DNA of 64,000 nt from Erythrobacter litoralis (GTDB taxonomy: Bacteria > Pseudomonadota > Alphaproteobacteria > Sphingomonadales > Sphingomonadaceae): contig NZ_CP017057.1 of the NCBI RefSeq assembly GCF_001719165.1, forward strand, positions 2,480,001-2,544,000, given 5' to 3'. Position numbers and translations under genes: made by a program. The notes beneath the pieces were generated by a model, which worked only from the letters and a program-made list of their open reading frames with translations, ran no database searches and was not told the DNA's origin. Positions 37,426-46,605 of the stretch are shown here, piece by piece; position 1 is the stretch's first letter, and each line of letters opens with the position of its first letter.

Positions 37426-37887
37426 ATGAGACGTCCGATGAAACGGGTCGAGGTTTTCACCGACGGCGCCTGCAAGGGCAATCCCGGCCCAGGCGGCTGG
37501 GGCGCGCTGTTGCGCATGGGCGAGCACGAGAAAGAGCTTTCGGGCGGCGAGGTGGACACGACCAACAACCGAATGGAACTCACCGCCGCCATTCGCGGGC
37601 TCGCCGCACTGACCGAACCGTGCCGGGTCGAGCTCTATTCCGACAGCAAATACGTCCTCGACGGGATGACCCGCTGGGTCGAAGGCTGGAAGAAACGCGG
37701 CTGGGTGAATGCCAGCAAGAAGCCGGTGCGCAATGCCGATCTATGGCATGACCTGATCGATGTCGCAGCCCGCCACGAGGTTACATGGCACTGGGTAAGG
37801 GGGCATTCGGGCCACCCGGAAAACGACCGGGTGGACCGGCTTGCCAGCGACGAAGCGGAGAGGATCGCGCGCGGCGACGAGGGATGA
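37426..37887 (+). CDS. rnhA: Ribonuclease HI
   Basis: A 153-residue enzyme that cuts RNA in RNA-DNA hybrids. The four acidic residues are visible: Asp in '[17 protein letters not shown]', Glu in '[12 protein letters not shown]', Asp in '[12 protein letters not shown]' and Asp in '[12 protein letters not shown]'. The 'GHSGHPEND' loop histidine is present. The start at 37426 follows an AAGGAGG site at 9-base spacing; an ATG four codons later is also possible. Confidence 0.96.
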   Translation: MRRPMKRVEVFTDGACKGNPGPGGWGALLRMGEHEKELSGGEVDTTNNRMELTAAIRGLAALTEPCRVELYSDSKYVLDGMTRWVEGWKKRGWVNASKKPVRNADLWHDLIDVAARHEVTWHWVRGHSGHPENDRVDRLASDEAERIARGDEG

Positions 37888-37951
37888 CCTCGCCGGAGCC
37901 TTGGTTCATGAAATGCGCGCAGGGAGTGTTCCTTTTCGGAAAATCCCCGGA

Positions 37952-37965
37952 CCGGAAATTTCCGG
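37952..37965. repeat. 14-bp perfect palindrome CCGGAAATTTCCGG
   Basis: A perfect palindrome lies in the gap between rnhA and the decayed gene on minus. Its symmetry suits a dimeric regulator, or it may be the remnant of a terminator. No factor is assigned. Confidence 0.35.
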
Positions 37966-37989
37966 CTTTCCTCACGCAATGTCCTGCAA

Positions 37990-38511
37990 TCAGCCGCATA
38001 TTTCGTGCAGCAGTCCCTGGTCGAGCGGCTGGGTCAGGGAGCCGGGCAGCGCGACCATTTCGGGCATCGCTCCCGCATCGGCCAGCCCCGCCCCGCGCTC
38101 GTGGAACGGTTCGGCCAGCACGGAGGCCGGCTTCGCCTGCTACGAGCCCTGCGCGGTCGTAGAGCCGAACCAGTCGCCGAACGTGCTTTCATCGTATCCG
38201 TTGGCGGTGAGGTAGTCGATCACCTCCTGCTCGGACTGGTAGTTGGCCTAGCGGATATTGCCGTCCTCGTGCATCAGCGCGCGCAGGAACGCGGTCCCGC
38301 CGGTGAGCGCGAAATACACCTCCTGGATGCCGTCGCCGTCATAGTCATCGGCGCCGAGCACGCGGTTGATGTTCTCGATCTCGAGATCGTTCTGGAAGCG
38401 GCGCTGCGAATCCTCGTCGCTGCCCGCCACGACCTCGCCCGATTGCACGAGCGGGTCGATGTAGATGCCCGCGACGCGCGTCTCGCCACGATCGCCGCGG
38501 GCGTCAGGACA
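37990..38511 (-). pseudogene. Decayed gene with in-frame TAG codons
   Basis: One minus-strand frame shows strong coding character (acid/base balance and GC-rich third positions) for about 520 bases but has no start codon at its 5' end and two internal TAG stops. These lie at 38248-38250 and 38140-38142, and a TGA ends the frame at 37990-37992. The first part includes an EF-hand-like 'DYDGDGIQEVYF' and 'LRALMHEDGNIR'; after the first TAG it continues 'ANYQSEQEVIDYLTANGY'. There is no frameshift. It is also in frame with the upstream YegP-like gene, separated by that gene's TGA. The product is not recognised; stop-codon readthrough is a less likely alternative. Confidence 0.7.
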
Positions 38512-38688
38512 TCAGCTATTGTCTTCGATCGGCGCGTCGGGGCCGTTCTTCTTGATCGATGCGATGGCGTTCTGCGCGCTCGCCTTGCTCGAATAGCCTT
38601 CGGTCGAGAACATGATTTCCGAATTGTACTTGAACCGCACGCGGAATTCGCCGGCCTTGTCCTTGTAGATCTCGAACGCGTGAGACAT
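38512..38688 (-). CDS. YegP-like DUF1508 protein
   Basis: A 58-residue protein with one DUF1508 repeat: 'HAFEIYKDKAGEFRVRFKYN' and 'GYSSKASAQNAIASIKKNG'. E. coli YegP has two such repeats; single-repeat forms are common. The function is unknown. The start at 38688 has an AGGGGAAA site and begins at the conserved repeat; 13 upstream codons were left out. It directly precedes the decayed gene in the same frame. Confidence 0.9.
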   Translation of the reverse strand: MSHAFEIYKDKAGEFRVRFKYNSEIMFSTEGYSSKASAQNAIASIKKNGPDAPIEDNS

Positions 38689-38751
38689 CGGCTTTCCCCT
38701 TTCCCTTAACCTGTGTGAGGCTTTCAACCTTACAGATCGAAGCCGCCTTGG

Positions 38752-39876
38752 CTAGCCAGTCCGGGCATTTTCCCCGGCGTGAAATCGCTCCGGCGAATAG
38801 GCGGACGCGTCGATGTCGGCGGTCATCGCATCGGCCTTCAGCCCGAGCATGATCTGCGCCCCCAGCCGCGCGGCGGCGGGCGCGGTCTGAATGCCGAAGC
38901 CTCCCTGGCCGGCGAACCAGAGAAAGCCCGGCACCAGCGGGTCCGGCCCGTAGACCGGCAGCCGGTCGGGGGCGAAGCTCCTCAGCCCCGCCCAGCGATG
39001 CTCGACCGCCTCGATCCGCCATTCGGTCACCTTTTCGAACCGGTCGATCGCGAGCGCAACGTCCATTTCCTCTGGCGCGGCATCGCACGGTTCGCTCGGC
39101 ACTTCGTCATGCGGACTGAGCCAGAGACGGCCATTGTCCGACTTGAAATAGAATCCGCCATTGATGTCGAGCGTCAGCGGCAGGTCGTCGGGGGCGGCGG
39201 GCGAAACCCGCAATTGCGCGACCGTGCGCCGCTTGGGATCGATGCCGAGCCGCTGGGCGCCCGCCATGTGCGCGACGGTGTCGGCCCACGCGCCCGCCGC
39301 ATTGACGAGGTTCGCGGCCAGGAATTCGCGCCCGTCCTCGCATCCGATCCGCCAGATGCCGTCTTCGCGCGTAAGGTTGGCGACGCGCGCACGGCAGGCC
39401 AGGTCGACCCCGGCGGCGCGCAGTTTCTTGAGATAGTGCTGGTGCAGCCCCGCAACGTCGATGTCGGCACAGGCCGGTTCCCATATCGCATCGACCCAAT
39501 CGGCGCGCATGTGCGGTACGCGCGCTTCGAGCCCCTCGCGGCCCAACCGCTCGATCGTGACGCCCGTGCCTTCGAAGGAGCGCATGAAGGCGTCCATTGT
39601 CGCCCGATCCTCGCCCCGCCCGACATAGAGCGCGCCGCGCCCATTAAGGAATCCACGTTCGCGCAGAAAGCGCCCGGAGGGAAGCGTCAGCGGGACCACG
39701 CCCGGCCCGCCATAGCATTCCTCCCAGAATGCGGCCGAGCGTCCGGTCGAATGATAGCCCGGCGCGTCCTCCGCCTCAAGCACGCAGACCCTGGCATGCG
39801 CAGCAAGCTCGGCGGCGATGCTCGCGCCGGCCATTCCGGCGCCGACGATGGCGAAATCGTGAACAGTCCCGGTCAT
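38752..39876 (-). CDS. FAD-dependent oxidoreductase, DAO family
   Basis: A 374-residue flavoenzyme of the D-amino acid oxidase/glycine oxidase group. The dinucleotide fold 'FAIVGAGMAGASIAAELA' lies at residues 8-25, then 'GYHSTGRSAAFWEECYG', and 'RWAGLRSFAPDRLPVYGPD' with 'LWFAGQGGFGIQTAPAAARL' near the end. It most resembles D-arginine dehydrogenase-like proteins, but the substrate is not certain. It lies 6 bases after the hydrolase gene on the same strand. Confidence 0.88.
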   Translation of the reverse strand: MTGTVHDFAIVGAGMAGASIAAELAAHARVCVLEAEDAPGYHSTGRSAAFWEECYGGPGVVPLTLPSGRFLRERGFLNGRGALYVGRGEDRATMDAFMRSFEGTGVTIERLGREGLEARVPHMRADWVDAIWEPACADIDVAGLHQHYLKKLRAAGVDLACRARVANLTREDGIWRIGCEDGREFLAANLVNAAGAWADTVAHMAGAQRLGIDPKRRTVAQLRVSPAAPDDLPLTLDINGGFYFKSDNGRLWLSPHDEVPSEPCDAAPEEMDVALAIDRFEKVTEWRIEAVEHRWAGLRSFAPDRLPVYGPDPLVPGFLWFAGQGGFGIQTAPAAARLGAQIMLGLKADAMTADIDASAYSPERFHAGENARTG

Positions 39877-39882
39877 GGCGCC

Positions 39883-40884
39883 TCAATCCCGCGCCGGGGC
39901 GACCTCGTCAAGGAAAGCGGCGATCGCGTCCATCGCGCGCGTCCGCACCGGGTCGGCCTCGCGCAGGATCTCGTGCCGCGCCTCGCTCCCAAATTCGACC
40001 AGCCGCGCATGGGGAAGGCGGCGCGCGGCACGGACATTGGCGGGATGACTGACGAGCTTGTCGGCGCTGGTCGAAAGGATCAGGACCGGCGTTTCGACCG
40101 CTTCGAGCGCGCCCGCTTCCTCGAGCCCGCGCCACGAGGCGTAGGCGCGTTCGAGCCAACGCCAGCTTGCCGGGCCCATCACGAGTTCGGGGCGGTGCCT
40201 GCGCCACCAGATCTCGTCCTCGTAGCGGTCGTCGTCATGGGTGAGGAGCACGTTGCGCGCGGCCGGCATCTCGCCCGGCTTCTCGCTCCACTTCCACGCC
40301 TGCCGGGCGGGATCGCCGATCCGGGTCATTGTCCTGGCGATGGCGTGAAGCGCGGGCAGCGGCAGCGGCGGGCCGTTCATGCCAAGCATCGGGGCGGACA
40401 GCACGACCGCATCGGGATCGACCCGGCCTTCGACAGCGGCGCGCATCGACAGGTGCCCGCCCATCGAATGCGCGGCAAGGACATGGGGGCCGGGCGTTTC
40501 GGCCTTCCAGCGCTCCCACAGGTGGGCAAGATCGTCGACCCAATGGGCGAAATCCTCGACATGGCCGGTCACCGCGTCCTTGCCGAGCCGCCCGGAAGCG
40601 CCCTGCCCGCGCCAGTCGGATGCGGTCACGCGCCAGCCGGCGCGGTGCCACTGCTCGAGCGCTTCGAGATATTTCTCGTAATGATCGCCGCGGCCGGGAA
40701 GAAACAGGATCGACCCGCGCGGCCGAGCGGGATCGGATCCGGGCCAGTCGATCCGGCGCACTTCGTGCCCGTCGGGCGCGATCCAGACGGTTTCGACCGC
40801 ATGGGGCGGGATCGCGCGCCGATCGATCGGCGGCTGCCCGGCCCCCGCTGCTGCCCCGCGCTTCACCGCCGCCGCTTCGTTCAT
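39883..40884 (-). CDS. Alpha/beta hydrolase, lysophospholipase/monoacylglycerol lipase-like
   Basis: A 333-residue serine hydrolase. The nucleophile elbow 'LAAHSMGGHLSMRAA' lies near residue 138; 'LFLPGRGDHYEKYLEAL' is a typical oxyanion and cap entry of the PldB/MGL group; 'VLILSTSADKLVS' gives the Asp, and the C-terminal 'GSEARHEILRE' the His. No signal peptide is seen. It is followed by the DAO oxidase on the same strand. Confidence 0.88.
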   Translation of the reverse strand: MNEAAAVKRGAAAGAGQPPIDRRAIPPHAVETVWIAPDGHEVRRIDWPGSDPARPRGSILFLPGRGDHYEKYLEALEQWHRAGWRVTASDWRGQGASGRLGKDAVTGHVEDFAHWVDDLAHLWERWKAETPGPHVLAAHSMGGHLSMRAAVEGRVDPDAVVLSAPMLGMNGPPLPLPALHAIARTMTRIGDPARQAWKWSEKPGEMPAARNVLLTHDDDRYEDEIWWRRHRPELVMGPASWRWLERAYASWRGLEEAGALEAVETPVLILSTSADKLVSHPANVRAARRLPHARLVEFGSEARHEILREADPVRTRAMDAIAAFLDEVAPARD

Positions 40885-41007
40885 ATCGCCGATCTCCGCC
40901 TTCGGGTTTGGTTACTATTTGGTAAGCCATAACCTGTAGCACAGCCTCAAGCGAGAGCCGCCGGGGCCGACCGGGCGGGCCAACCTCGCCAGTTTCCGGG
41001 GGGCATC

Positions 41008-41547
41008 ATGCTTGTGACGACCATTCACTACGGGCTGCTGATTGCCTTGGCAATCGCGCTGCTTTTCGCCGCTTTCACCGATATCCGGCGGCGCCAGATC
41101 GACAATTGGCTGAATGCCGCGATCGCATTGGGCGCGCCTGTGTTCTGGTGGTCGTCCGGCCTTTCGCTGTGGCCCGACGTCGCGCTGCAGCTGGGTGTGG
41201 CGATCGCCGCCTTCGCGATCCTCGCCGGGCTGTTCGCGCTGCGCGTGATGGGCGGTGGCGACGTCAAGCTGCTGACCGCGCTCGCGCTGTGGATCGAGCC
41301 GATGCTGTTCCTCCAGCTGATCGTCATCATGGCGCTTTCGGGCGGCGTGCTGACCGTGGTCATGGGAAGCTGGCATTTCCTGCGCCGCGAGCGCGATCGA
41401 CTCGCTATACCCTATGGCGTCGCCATTGCGATCGGCGGGCTGTGGGTGCTGGGCGCGAATTACCTGCCCGATAGCGCCTATGCCGCCGCTTTCGAAGGCG
41501 CCGACAGCGTCGCCGCCGCGAACGGGCTCACGGAGAACGCGATTTAA
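41008..41547 (+). CDS. cpaA: Prepilin peptidase CpaA (A24 family)
   Basis: A 179-residue membrane aspartyl protease that cuts Flp-type prepilins. The two catalytic aspartates are in 'FAAFTDIRRRQIDNW' (near residue 24) and 'VMGGGDVKLLTALALW' (the GxGD motif, near residue 82). Four or five membrane helices are expected, with no N-methyltransferase domain, as in CpaA/TadV. It opens the Tad operon and lies 113 bases before cpaB. The upstream region has TTGG-TAA-like words but no firm CtrA site. Confidence 0.94.
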   Translation: MLVTTIHYGLLIALAIALLFAAFTDIRRRQIDNWLNAAIALGAPVFWWSSGLSLWPDVALQLGVAIAAFAILAGLFALRVMGGGDVKLLTALALWIEPMLFLQLIVIMALSGGVLTVVMGSWHFLRRERDRLAIPYGVAIAIGGLWVLGANYLPDSAYAAAFEGADSVAAANGLTENAI

Positions 41548-41660
41548 CGTGCTCCGGAGTTTCCCGGGTCAACCCGATCTTAACCCTTCCGGGCTTACGC
41601 ATTGAAACCATACCCGCCCGCCAAACGACTAAGGGCGCTTACTAGGGGGCTAGATTAGCC

Positions 41661-42746
41661 ATGGATAGGAAGAAGCTGGTTCTGCTGCTTGGCGCGCTGA
41701 TCATCGCTGTCGGTACCGCTTTTGCCGCGCGGAGCATGTTCGCAGGCGGCGCCGCACCCGAAGCGGTCGCCGCGCCCGAGCCCACCGGACCCAAGGTGCT
41801 TGTCGCGCAGCGGGCCCTGCCCTCGGGCACGATCATCACCGCCGATGCGCTGGGTTACCAGCAATGGCCCGAGGAACTGGTGCAGGATGCCTATTTCCTC
41901 GATGGCGAAAGCGACGTGAACCAGCTGCTCGGCACTGTCGTGCGCTATCCCGTCACTGCCGGCGAGCCTGTCACCCAAGGCTCGCTGGTGAGCCCGGGCG
42001 ACCGCGGCTTCCTCGCGGCGGCGCTCGGTCCGGGGATGCGTGCGGTAACCGTACCCGTCTCGGCCCGCACCGGCGTTGCCGGCTTCGTCTTCCCGGGTGA
42101 CCGCGTCGATCTCGTGCTCACCCAAACCGTCGAAGGCGAAGGCCGCCCGCTCAAGGCCGCCGAGACCGTGCTGCGCAACCTGCGCGTGCTCGCCACCGAC
42201 CAGTCGACCGAACAGGTGTCCGACGAACAGGGCAAGACCGTCGTCCGCGCCTTCCGCACTGTAACGCTCGAAGTGACGCCCAAGATCGCCGAAAAGATCG
42301 CCGTCGCCCAGACCGTCGGCACCCTGAGCCTCGTCCTACGCTCGATCGCGGACAACCAGGCCGAACTCGAACGCGCGATTGCCTCGGGCGATGTCCGCAT
42401 CCCCGATGACGCCACCCCCGAAGAGGAGGAGCGGATCCTGCGTGCTGCGATGGGTCGCCCGATCGACAAGGGCTCGACCTACGCCACCGGCGGCGACGTT
42501 TCGCGCTTCCAGCGCTCGTCGATCCCGCCGCAGGACGATGGCGGCGACGCCAAGTCCACTCCGGCCGGACCGGGCGTTTCGGGGACGAGGGGCGGAGCGC
42601 CGGTCATCACCGGGCCGAGCGTCCGCGTCACCCGCGGCCAGCAGACCACCGAAGTTCCGGTCAGTGGCGGCATCGCCGCGGCCACCGGGCAGGGCGTTCG
42701 CAATGCGGGCAAGACCGTGCCCAGCGCCATGCTGACGGTGCGCTGA
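41661..42746 (+). CDS. cpaB: Flp pilus assembly protein CpaB/RcpC
   Basis: A 361-residue periplasmic protein with an N-terminal membrane anchor ('KLVLLLGALIIAVGTAFAA'). A SAF domain with 'VLVAQRALPSGTIITADALG' starts near residue 46, and the RcpC-type 'GMRAVTVPVSARTGVAGFVF' follows near residue 125. The C-terminal 100 residues are Gly/Pro-rich. CpaB is thought to stabilise the outer membrane secretin of the Tad system. An AGGGGG site precedes the ATG. Confidence 0.94.
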   Translation: MDRKKLVLLLGALIIAVGTAFAARSMFAGGAAPEAVAAPEPTGPKVLVAQRALPSGTIITADALGYQQWPEELVQDAYFLDGESDVNQLLGTVVRYPVTAGEPVTQGSLVSPGDRGFLAAALGPGMRAVTVPVSARTGVAGFVFPGDRVDLVLTQTVEGEGRPLKAAETVLRNLRVLATDQSTEQVSDEQGKTVVRAFRTVTLEVTPKIAEKIAVAQTVGTLSLVLRSIADNQAELERAIASGDVRIPDDATPEEEERILRAAMGRPIDKGSTYATGGDVSRFQRSSIPPQDDGGDAKSTPAGPGVSGTRGGAPVITGPSVRVTRGQQTTEVPVSGGIAAATGQGVRNAGKTVPSAMLTVR

Positions 42747-42850
42747 AGCGCGCGCCGAGGAGACAGAAAATGACCGGGGCACTTACCCAGTTCACAGCGC
42801 ACGGGGCCGAAACCATGCGCGCAAGCCGGACCATCCGAGGGGGTCAGACA

Positions 42851-44467
42851 ATGAAACGCCGCCTGAAAGCGAAACTGCTGCTGGCAAGCCTTGCGCTCGT
42901 CCCGCTGGTGGCAGCCATGCCCGCGACCGATGCCACCGCGCAGCAGGTCATCAAGCCCAGCCAGGAGATCGTCCTGTCGATTGGCCGCGGCGAGCTCGTC
43001 ACCGTGCCGGGCGCGATGACCGATGTCTTCGTCGCCAACGAGAACATAGCCGACGTCCAGATCAAGTCGCAGCGCCAGCTCTACGTCTTCGGACGCGCCG
43101 GCGGCGAGACCACGATCTATGCCAGCAATGCGCGAGGCGACGTCATCTTCTCGGCCAATATCCGGGTGGGCAACAACATCTCGAGCATCGACCAGATGCT
43201 TGCGCTCGCCATGCCCGATGCCAAGGTCAACGTCGCGACGATGGGCACCAACACCGTGCTTCTTACCGGCACGGTCAAGGCACCCGAGGACGCCGCCGAG
43301 GCCGAGCGTCTCGTCCAGGCCTTCCTCGGCGAGGAGGCCAATGTCATCAGCCGGATGAAGACCGCGACGCCGCTGCAGGTCAATCTGCAGGTCAAGTTCG
43401 CCGAAGTCAGCCGCAGCCTCGTTCGCGAGATCGGCGGCAATCTCACCCAGATCGACGGGTCGAGCGGTTTCCGCTTCGGCGTCGGCACGGGTCGCGAGCT
43501 CGGGGGGTCCCAGGATTGGTCGCCGCAGGGCCCGCTCGGCGTCGGCAACAATGTCGCTCAATCGGCCTTCATCCTGCCCGACGGGACCGAAATCCCCGGG
43601 CCGGCCGTAAGTTCGGAGGGCGGCACCACCATTTCCGGCCTAGGTCGCCTGTTCGGCATCGACACGCTGGGCGCGCTCGACCTGTCGGAGCGCCTCGGCC
43701 TCGTCACCACGATCTCGCAGCCCAATCTCACCGCTCTGTCGGGCGAGACCGCGACCTTCCTTGCAGGCGGCGAGTTCCCGATCCCGATCGCCCAGGGCCT
43801 CGGCAACGTGGCGATCCAGTTCCGCCAGTTCGGCGTTAGCCTGTCCTACACGCCGACCGTGCTTTCGAACGGCCGCATCTCGATGCGGGTCCGCCCGGAA
43901 GTCTCCGAACTGTCGAGCCAGGGCTCGATCACGCTCAATGGTTTCCAGGTCCCCGCGCTCACCACCCGTCGCACCGAAACGACGGTCGAGCTGGGCTCGG
44001 GCCAGAGCTTCATGATTGCAGGGCTGATGAGCAGCAATTCGCAGAATGCGCTCGACAAGGCGCCGGGTCTTGGCGACGTGCCGATCCTCGGCAACCTCTT
44101 CCGCAGCCGGGAATTCCGCCGCGGCGAGAGCGAGCTGGTGATCGTCGTGACGCCCTATCTCGTGAAGCCTGTGGATGCGAACGACATCGTGCTTCCGACC
44201 GACGGCTATCGTTCGGCGAACGAGCTCGAACAGCTCATCGCTTTCCAGAACCATGCCGGCCAGTCGGGTGCCGATCGTCCCAAGCCGACCGCGGTCGGGG
44301 ATGACGCACCCTCGCCCAACATCAGCAATGCCGACCCGTCGGCGATCGTGCCCAACAACGTGCCGCAGCTACCGAAACCGGCCAAGCGCGCTGACGATCG
44401 CGGACGCGGACGCACCGACCGCACCGCGGATTCCGACGGCGCGGCCGCGCCCGGCTTCAGCCTGTAA
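42851..44467 (+). CDS. cpaC: Tad pilus secretin CpaC/RcpA
   Basis: A 538-residue outer membrane secretin. A signal peptide (about residues 1-31) is followed by a pilus/secretin N-domain ('SIGRGELVTVPGAMTDVFVA') and a BON-like region. The secretin core has 'ETATFLAGGEFPIPIAQG', 'VRPEVSELSS' and 'LGDVPILGNLFRS'. The start at 42851 puts the signal peptide at the N-terminus and has GAGGGGG upstream. An earlier ATG at 42770 has a good GGAG site and would add 27 residues, so the true start is not settled. The C-terminus is basic and disordered. Confidence 0.93.
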   Translation: MKRRLKAKLLLASLALVPLVAAMPATDATAQQVIKPSQEIVLSIGRGELVTVPGAMTDVFVANENIADVQIKSQRQLYVFGRAGGETTIYASNARGDVIFSANIRVGNNISSIDQMLALAMPDAKVNVATMGTNTVLLTGTVKAPEDAAEAERLVQAFLGEEANVISRMKTATPLQVNLQVKFAEVSRSLVREIGGNLTQIDGSSGFRFGVGTGRELGGSQDWSPQGPLGVGNNVAQSAFILPDGTEIPGPAVSSEGGTTISGLGRLFGIDTLGALDLSERLGLVTTISQPNLTALSGETATFLAGGEFPIPIAQGLGNVAIQFRQFGVSLSYTPTVLSNGRISMRVRPEVSELSSQGSITLNGFQVPALTTRRTETTVELGSGQSFMIAGLMSSNSQNALDKAPGLGDVPILGNLFRSREFRRGESELVIVVTPYLVKPVDANDIVLPTDGYRSANELEQLIAFQNHAGQSGADRPKPTAVGDDAPSPNISNADPSAIVPNNVPQLPKPAKRADDRGRGRTDRTADSDGAAAPGFSL

Positions 44468-44488
44468 CGCGAGAGGAAAGGTAATCCC

Positions 44489-45202
44489 ATGACCCTTCAA
44501 CGAAACCGCAAGCGGCCCCGCGCCCTGCGTATCGCCCCCGGCGTCGCAATCGCCCTCTCGCTCGGCCTTGTGCTTGGCGGATGCGCGGGCATGCCGACCA
44601 ACCGCACGCTCTATTCGGTCAAGCAGCCGGTGGTGGAACGGACCAATTTCACGCTCGATGTGAACACCGATGCCTCCGGCCTGCCGATTTCTGAACAGCA
44701 GCGGCTCAATGGCTGGTTCGAGGCGATGGACCTCGGCTATGGCGACCGCATCTCGATCGAGAACCCTACCGCCAACCCGGCGGTGACGAACGCGGTGAAC
44801 GACCTCGCCGGCCGCTATGGCCTGATGGTGAGCGAGACCGCGCCGGCGACCGAGGGCATGATGCAACCCGGCCAGGCGCGCGTCGTCATCAGCCGGTCCG
44901 AGGCGCGCGTGCCCGGATGTCCGGACTGGTCGGCGCCTGCCGATGCCAATTACACGAACGCAACCAGCCCCAATTTCGGCTGCGCGACCAACAGCAACAT
45001 CGCCGCGATGGTGGCCGATCCGCAGGACCTTCTCGAAGGCAAGAAGGGGGATAGCGAAACGGTCATCTCCACTTCGAACAAGGCGATCGGTGCCCTGCGC
45101 GATGCCGAGCCCACCGGGGCGCGGGGTCTCATGAATGCGGTGGCCGGCGGTGGCGGCGGCGGCGGTGCCGGCGGCGGCGGCGGCGGAGGAGGAGGAAACT
45201 AA
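44489..45202 (+). CDS. cpaD: Pilus assembly lipoprotein CpaD with polyglycine tail
   Basis: A 237-residue protein. The signal peptide ends in the lipobox 'LGGCAG' near residues 29-34. The mature part has the CpaD features 'GYGDRISIENPT' and 'VPGCPDWSAPADANYTNATS' with 'NFGCATNSNIAAMVADPQDL'. The last 18 residues are nearly all glycine, encoded by a run of GGN codons (about 45146-45199). Such a tail is not needed for the CpaD core. It lies between the secretin and CpaE genes, as usual. Confidence 0.92.
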   Translation: MTLQRNRKRPRALRIAPGVAIALSLGLVLGGCAGMPTNRTLYSVKQPVVERTNFTLDVNTDASGLPISEQQRLNGWFEAMDLGYGDRISIENPTANPAVTNAVNDLAGRYGLMVSETAPATEGMMQPGQARVVISRSEARVPGCPDWSAPADANYTNATSPNFGCATNSNIAAMVADPQDLLEGKKGDSETVISTSNKAIGALRDAEPTGARGLMNAVAGGGGGGGAGGGGGGGGGN

Positions 45203-45205
45203 GCC

Positions 45206-46486
45206 ATGAATGCTCCCTGGAAAAACGGTCTTCCCGGCAATCGCGATCCGTTCGCGGCCTATATCTGCGACGACACCGCACTCGACGTGCTGCGTCCGGT
45301 CGTGATCGAAATGGGCTGGCAGCCGGAAAAGTGCAACAAGGGCGGATTGCGCAATGCAATCCAGTCGCTTTCGGTCAGCGCTTCGCCGGCGATCCTCTTC
45401 GTCGACCTGTCGGAAAGCGGCGATCCGCTCAATGACATCAACGCGCTCGCCGAAGTGTGCGAGCCGGGCACGGTCGTGATCGCGATCGGCCAGGTCAACG
45501 ACGTGCGGCTCTATCGCGATCTGCTTGCAAGCGGGATTCACGATTACCTGCTCAAGCCGCTTTCGGCGCAGCAAGTGCACGATGCCCTCAACAACGCGCT
45601 GACCGTGTTCACCGCGCCGCGTTCGGGTGACGGCGACACAGTGCGCCGCCACATCTCGACCGCGGTGGTCGGCACGCGCGGCGGCGTCGGCGCCTCGACG
45701 CTGGCGACCTCGCTCGCCTGGCTGTTCTCCGACCATCACAAGGCGCCGACCGCGCTGCTCGACCTCGACGTCCATTTCGGGACCGGCGCGCTTGCACTCG
45801 ATCTCGAACCGGGCCGCGGGCTGACAGACGCGATCGACAATCCCAGCCGCATCGACGGCCTGTTCATCGAACGCGCCATGATCCGGGCGAACGACAACCT
45901 GTCGATCCTGTCGGCCGAAGCTCCGATCAACCAGCCGTTGATGACCGATGGATCGGCCTTCGTGCAGCTGGAGGAGGAGTTCCGCCAGGCCTTCGAGATG
46001 ACGGTCATCGACATGCCGCGCAACATGCTGATCAACTTTCCGCAGCTGCTCGGCGACGTGAACCTCGTACTCGTCACCTGCGAATTGACGCTCGCCTCGG
46101 CGCGCGATGCGATCCGCATCCTGTCGTGGCTCAAGACCAATGCCGCGCACGCGCACCCGATGATCGTCGCGAACAAGGTCCAGCCGGCCGTCGCCGAGAT
46201 CTCCAAGGCGGATTTCGAAGCCTCGATCGAGCGCAAGATCGACTTCGTCATTCCCTACGACATCAAGGCGGCCTCGAACGCGGCCAAGCTGGGGCAGGTG
46301 TTCGTCGATGCGAACCGTTCGAGCAAGGCGACCGCCGCGATCAAGCAGCTCGCCGAACGCGTGATGGGCGCGAGCGAGGACGATCTCGAGAGCATAGCGG
46401 AAGAGAAGAAATCGCTGCTTGGCAGCTTCGACTTCAAGTCACTGCTGGCCAAGAAGGACAAGAGCGAGGCCGAAGCGGCCGAATGA
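45206..46486 (+). CDS. cpaE: Pilus assembly ATPase-like protein CpaE/TadZ
   Basis: A 426-residue protein. An N-terminal receiver-like domain (about 15-135, 'LLASGIHDYLLKPLSAQQ') is followed by a MinD/ParA-type domain. Its nucleotide loop is 'VVGTRGGVGASTLATSLAW', the form typical of CpaE where the usual GKT lysine is replaced. 'LLDLDVHFGTGALALDL' and 'TVIDMPRN' complete the fold. TadZ localises the Tad machine at the pole. The stop is followed by 119 bases before tadB, where cpaF would be expected. Confidence 0.94.
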   Translation: MNAPWKNGLPGNRDPFAAYICDDTALDVLRPVVIEMGWQPEKCNKGGLRNAIQSLSVSASPAILFVDLSESGDPLNDINALAEVCEPGTVVIAIGQVNDVRLYRDLLASGIHDYLLKPLSAQQVHDALNNALTVFTAPRSGDGDTVRRHISTAVVGTRGGVGASTLATSLAWLFSDHHKAPTALLDLDVHFGTGALALDLEPGRGLTDAIDNPSRIDGLFIERAMIRANDNLSILSAEAPINQPLMTDGSAFVQLEEEFRQAFEMTVIDMPRNMLINFPQLLGDVNLVLVTCELTLASARDAIRILSWLKTNAAHAHPMIVANKVQPAVAEISKADFEASIERKIDFVIPYDIKAASNAAKLGQVFVDANRSSKATAAIKQLAERVMGASEDDLESIAEEKKSLLGSFDFKSLLAKKDKSEAEAAE

Positions 46487-46605
46487 CGGGGCGCGCGCGG
46501 GGGCCGGACGGACGGGCCGACAGGCCTGCACCCTCCGCGCCCCCGCAGTGACCGTCACGTGGGACCGCAAGGTCCGGGGAATGAATTGAGGCAGGAGCCA
46601 GAGGC

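Noticed and set aside
38005..38709. A 234-residue plus-strand frame across the decayed gene
   Set aside because: Its Val/Leu/Arg/Asp-rich text is the usual antisense image of a coding strand; the minus strand carries the recognisable YegP protein and the coding-like decayed frame.
41548..41660. Possible CtrA sites before cpaB
   Set aside because: Only a single TTAACC half-site is present; the TTAA-N7-TTAA spacing is not met.
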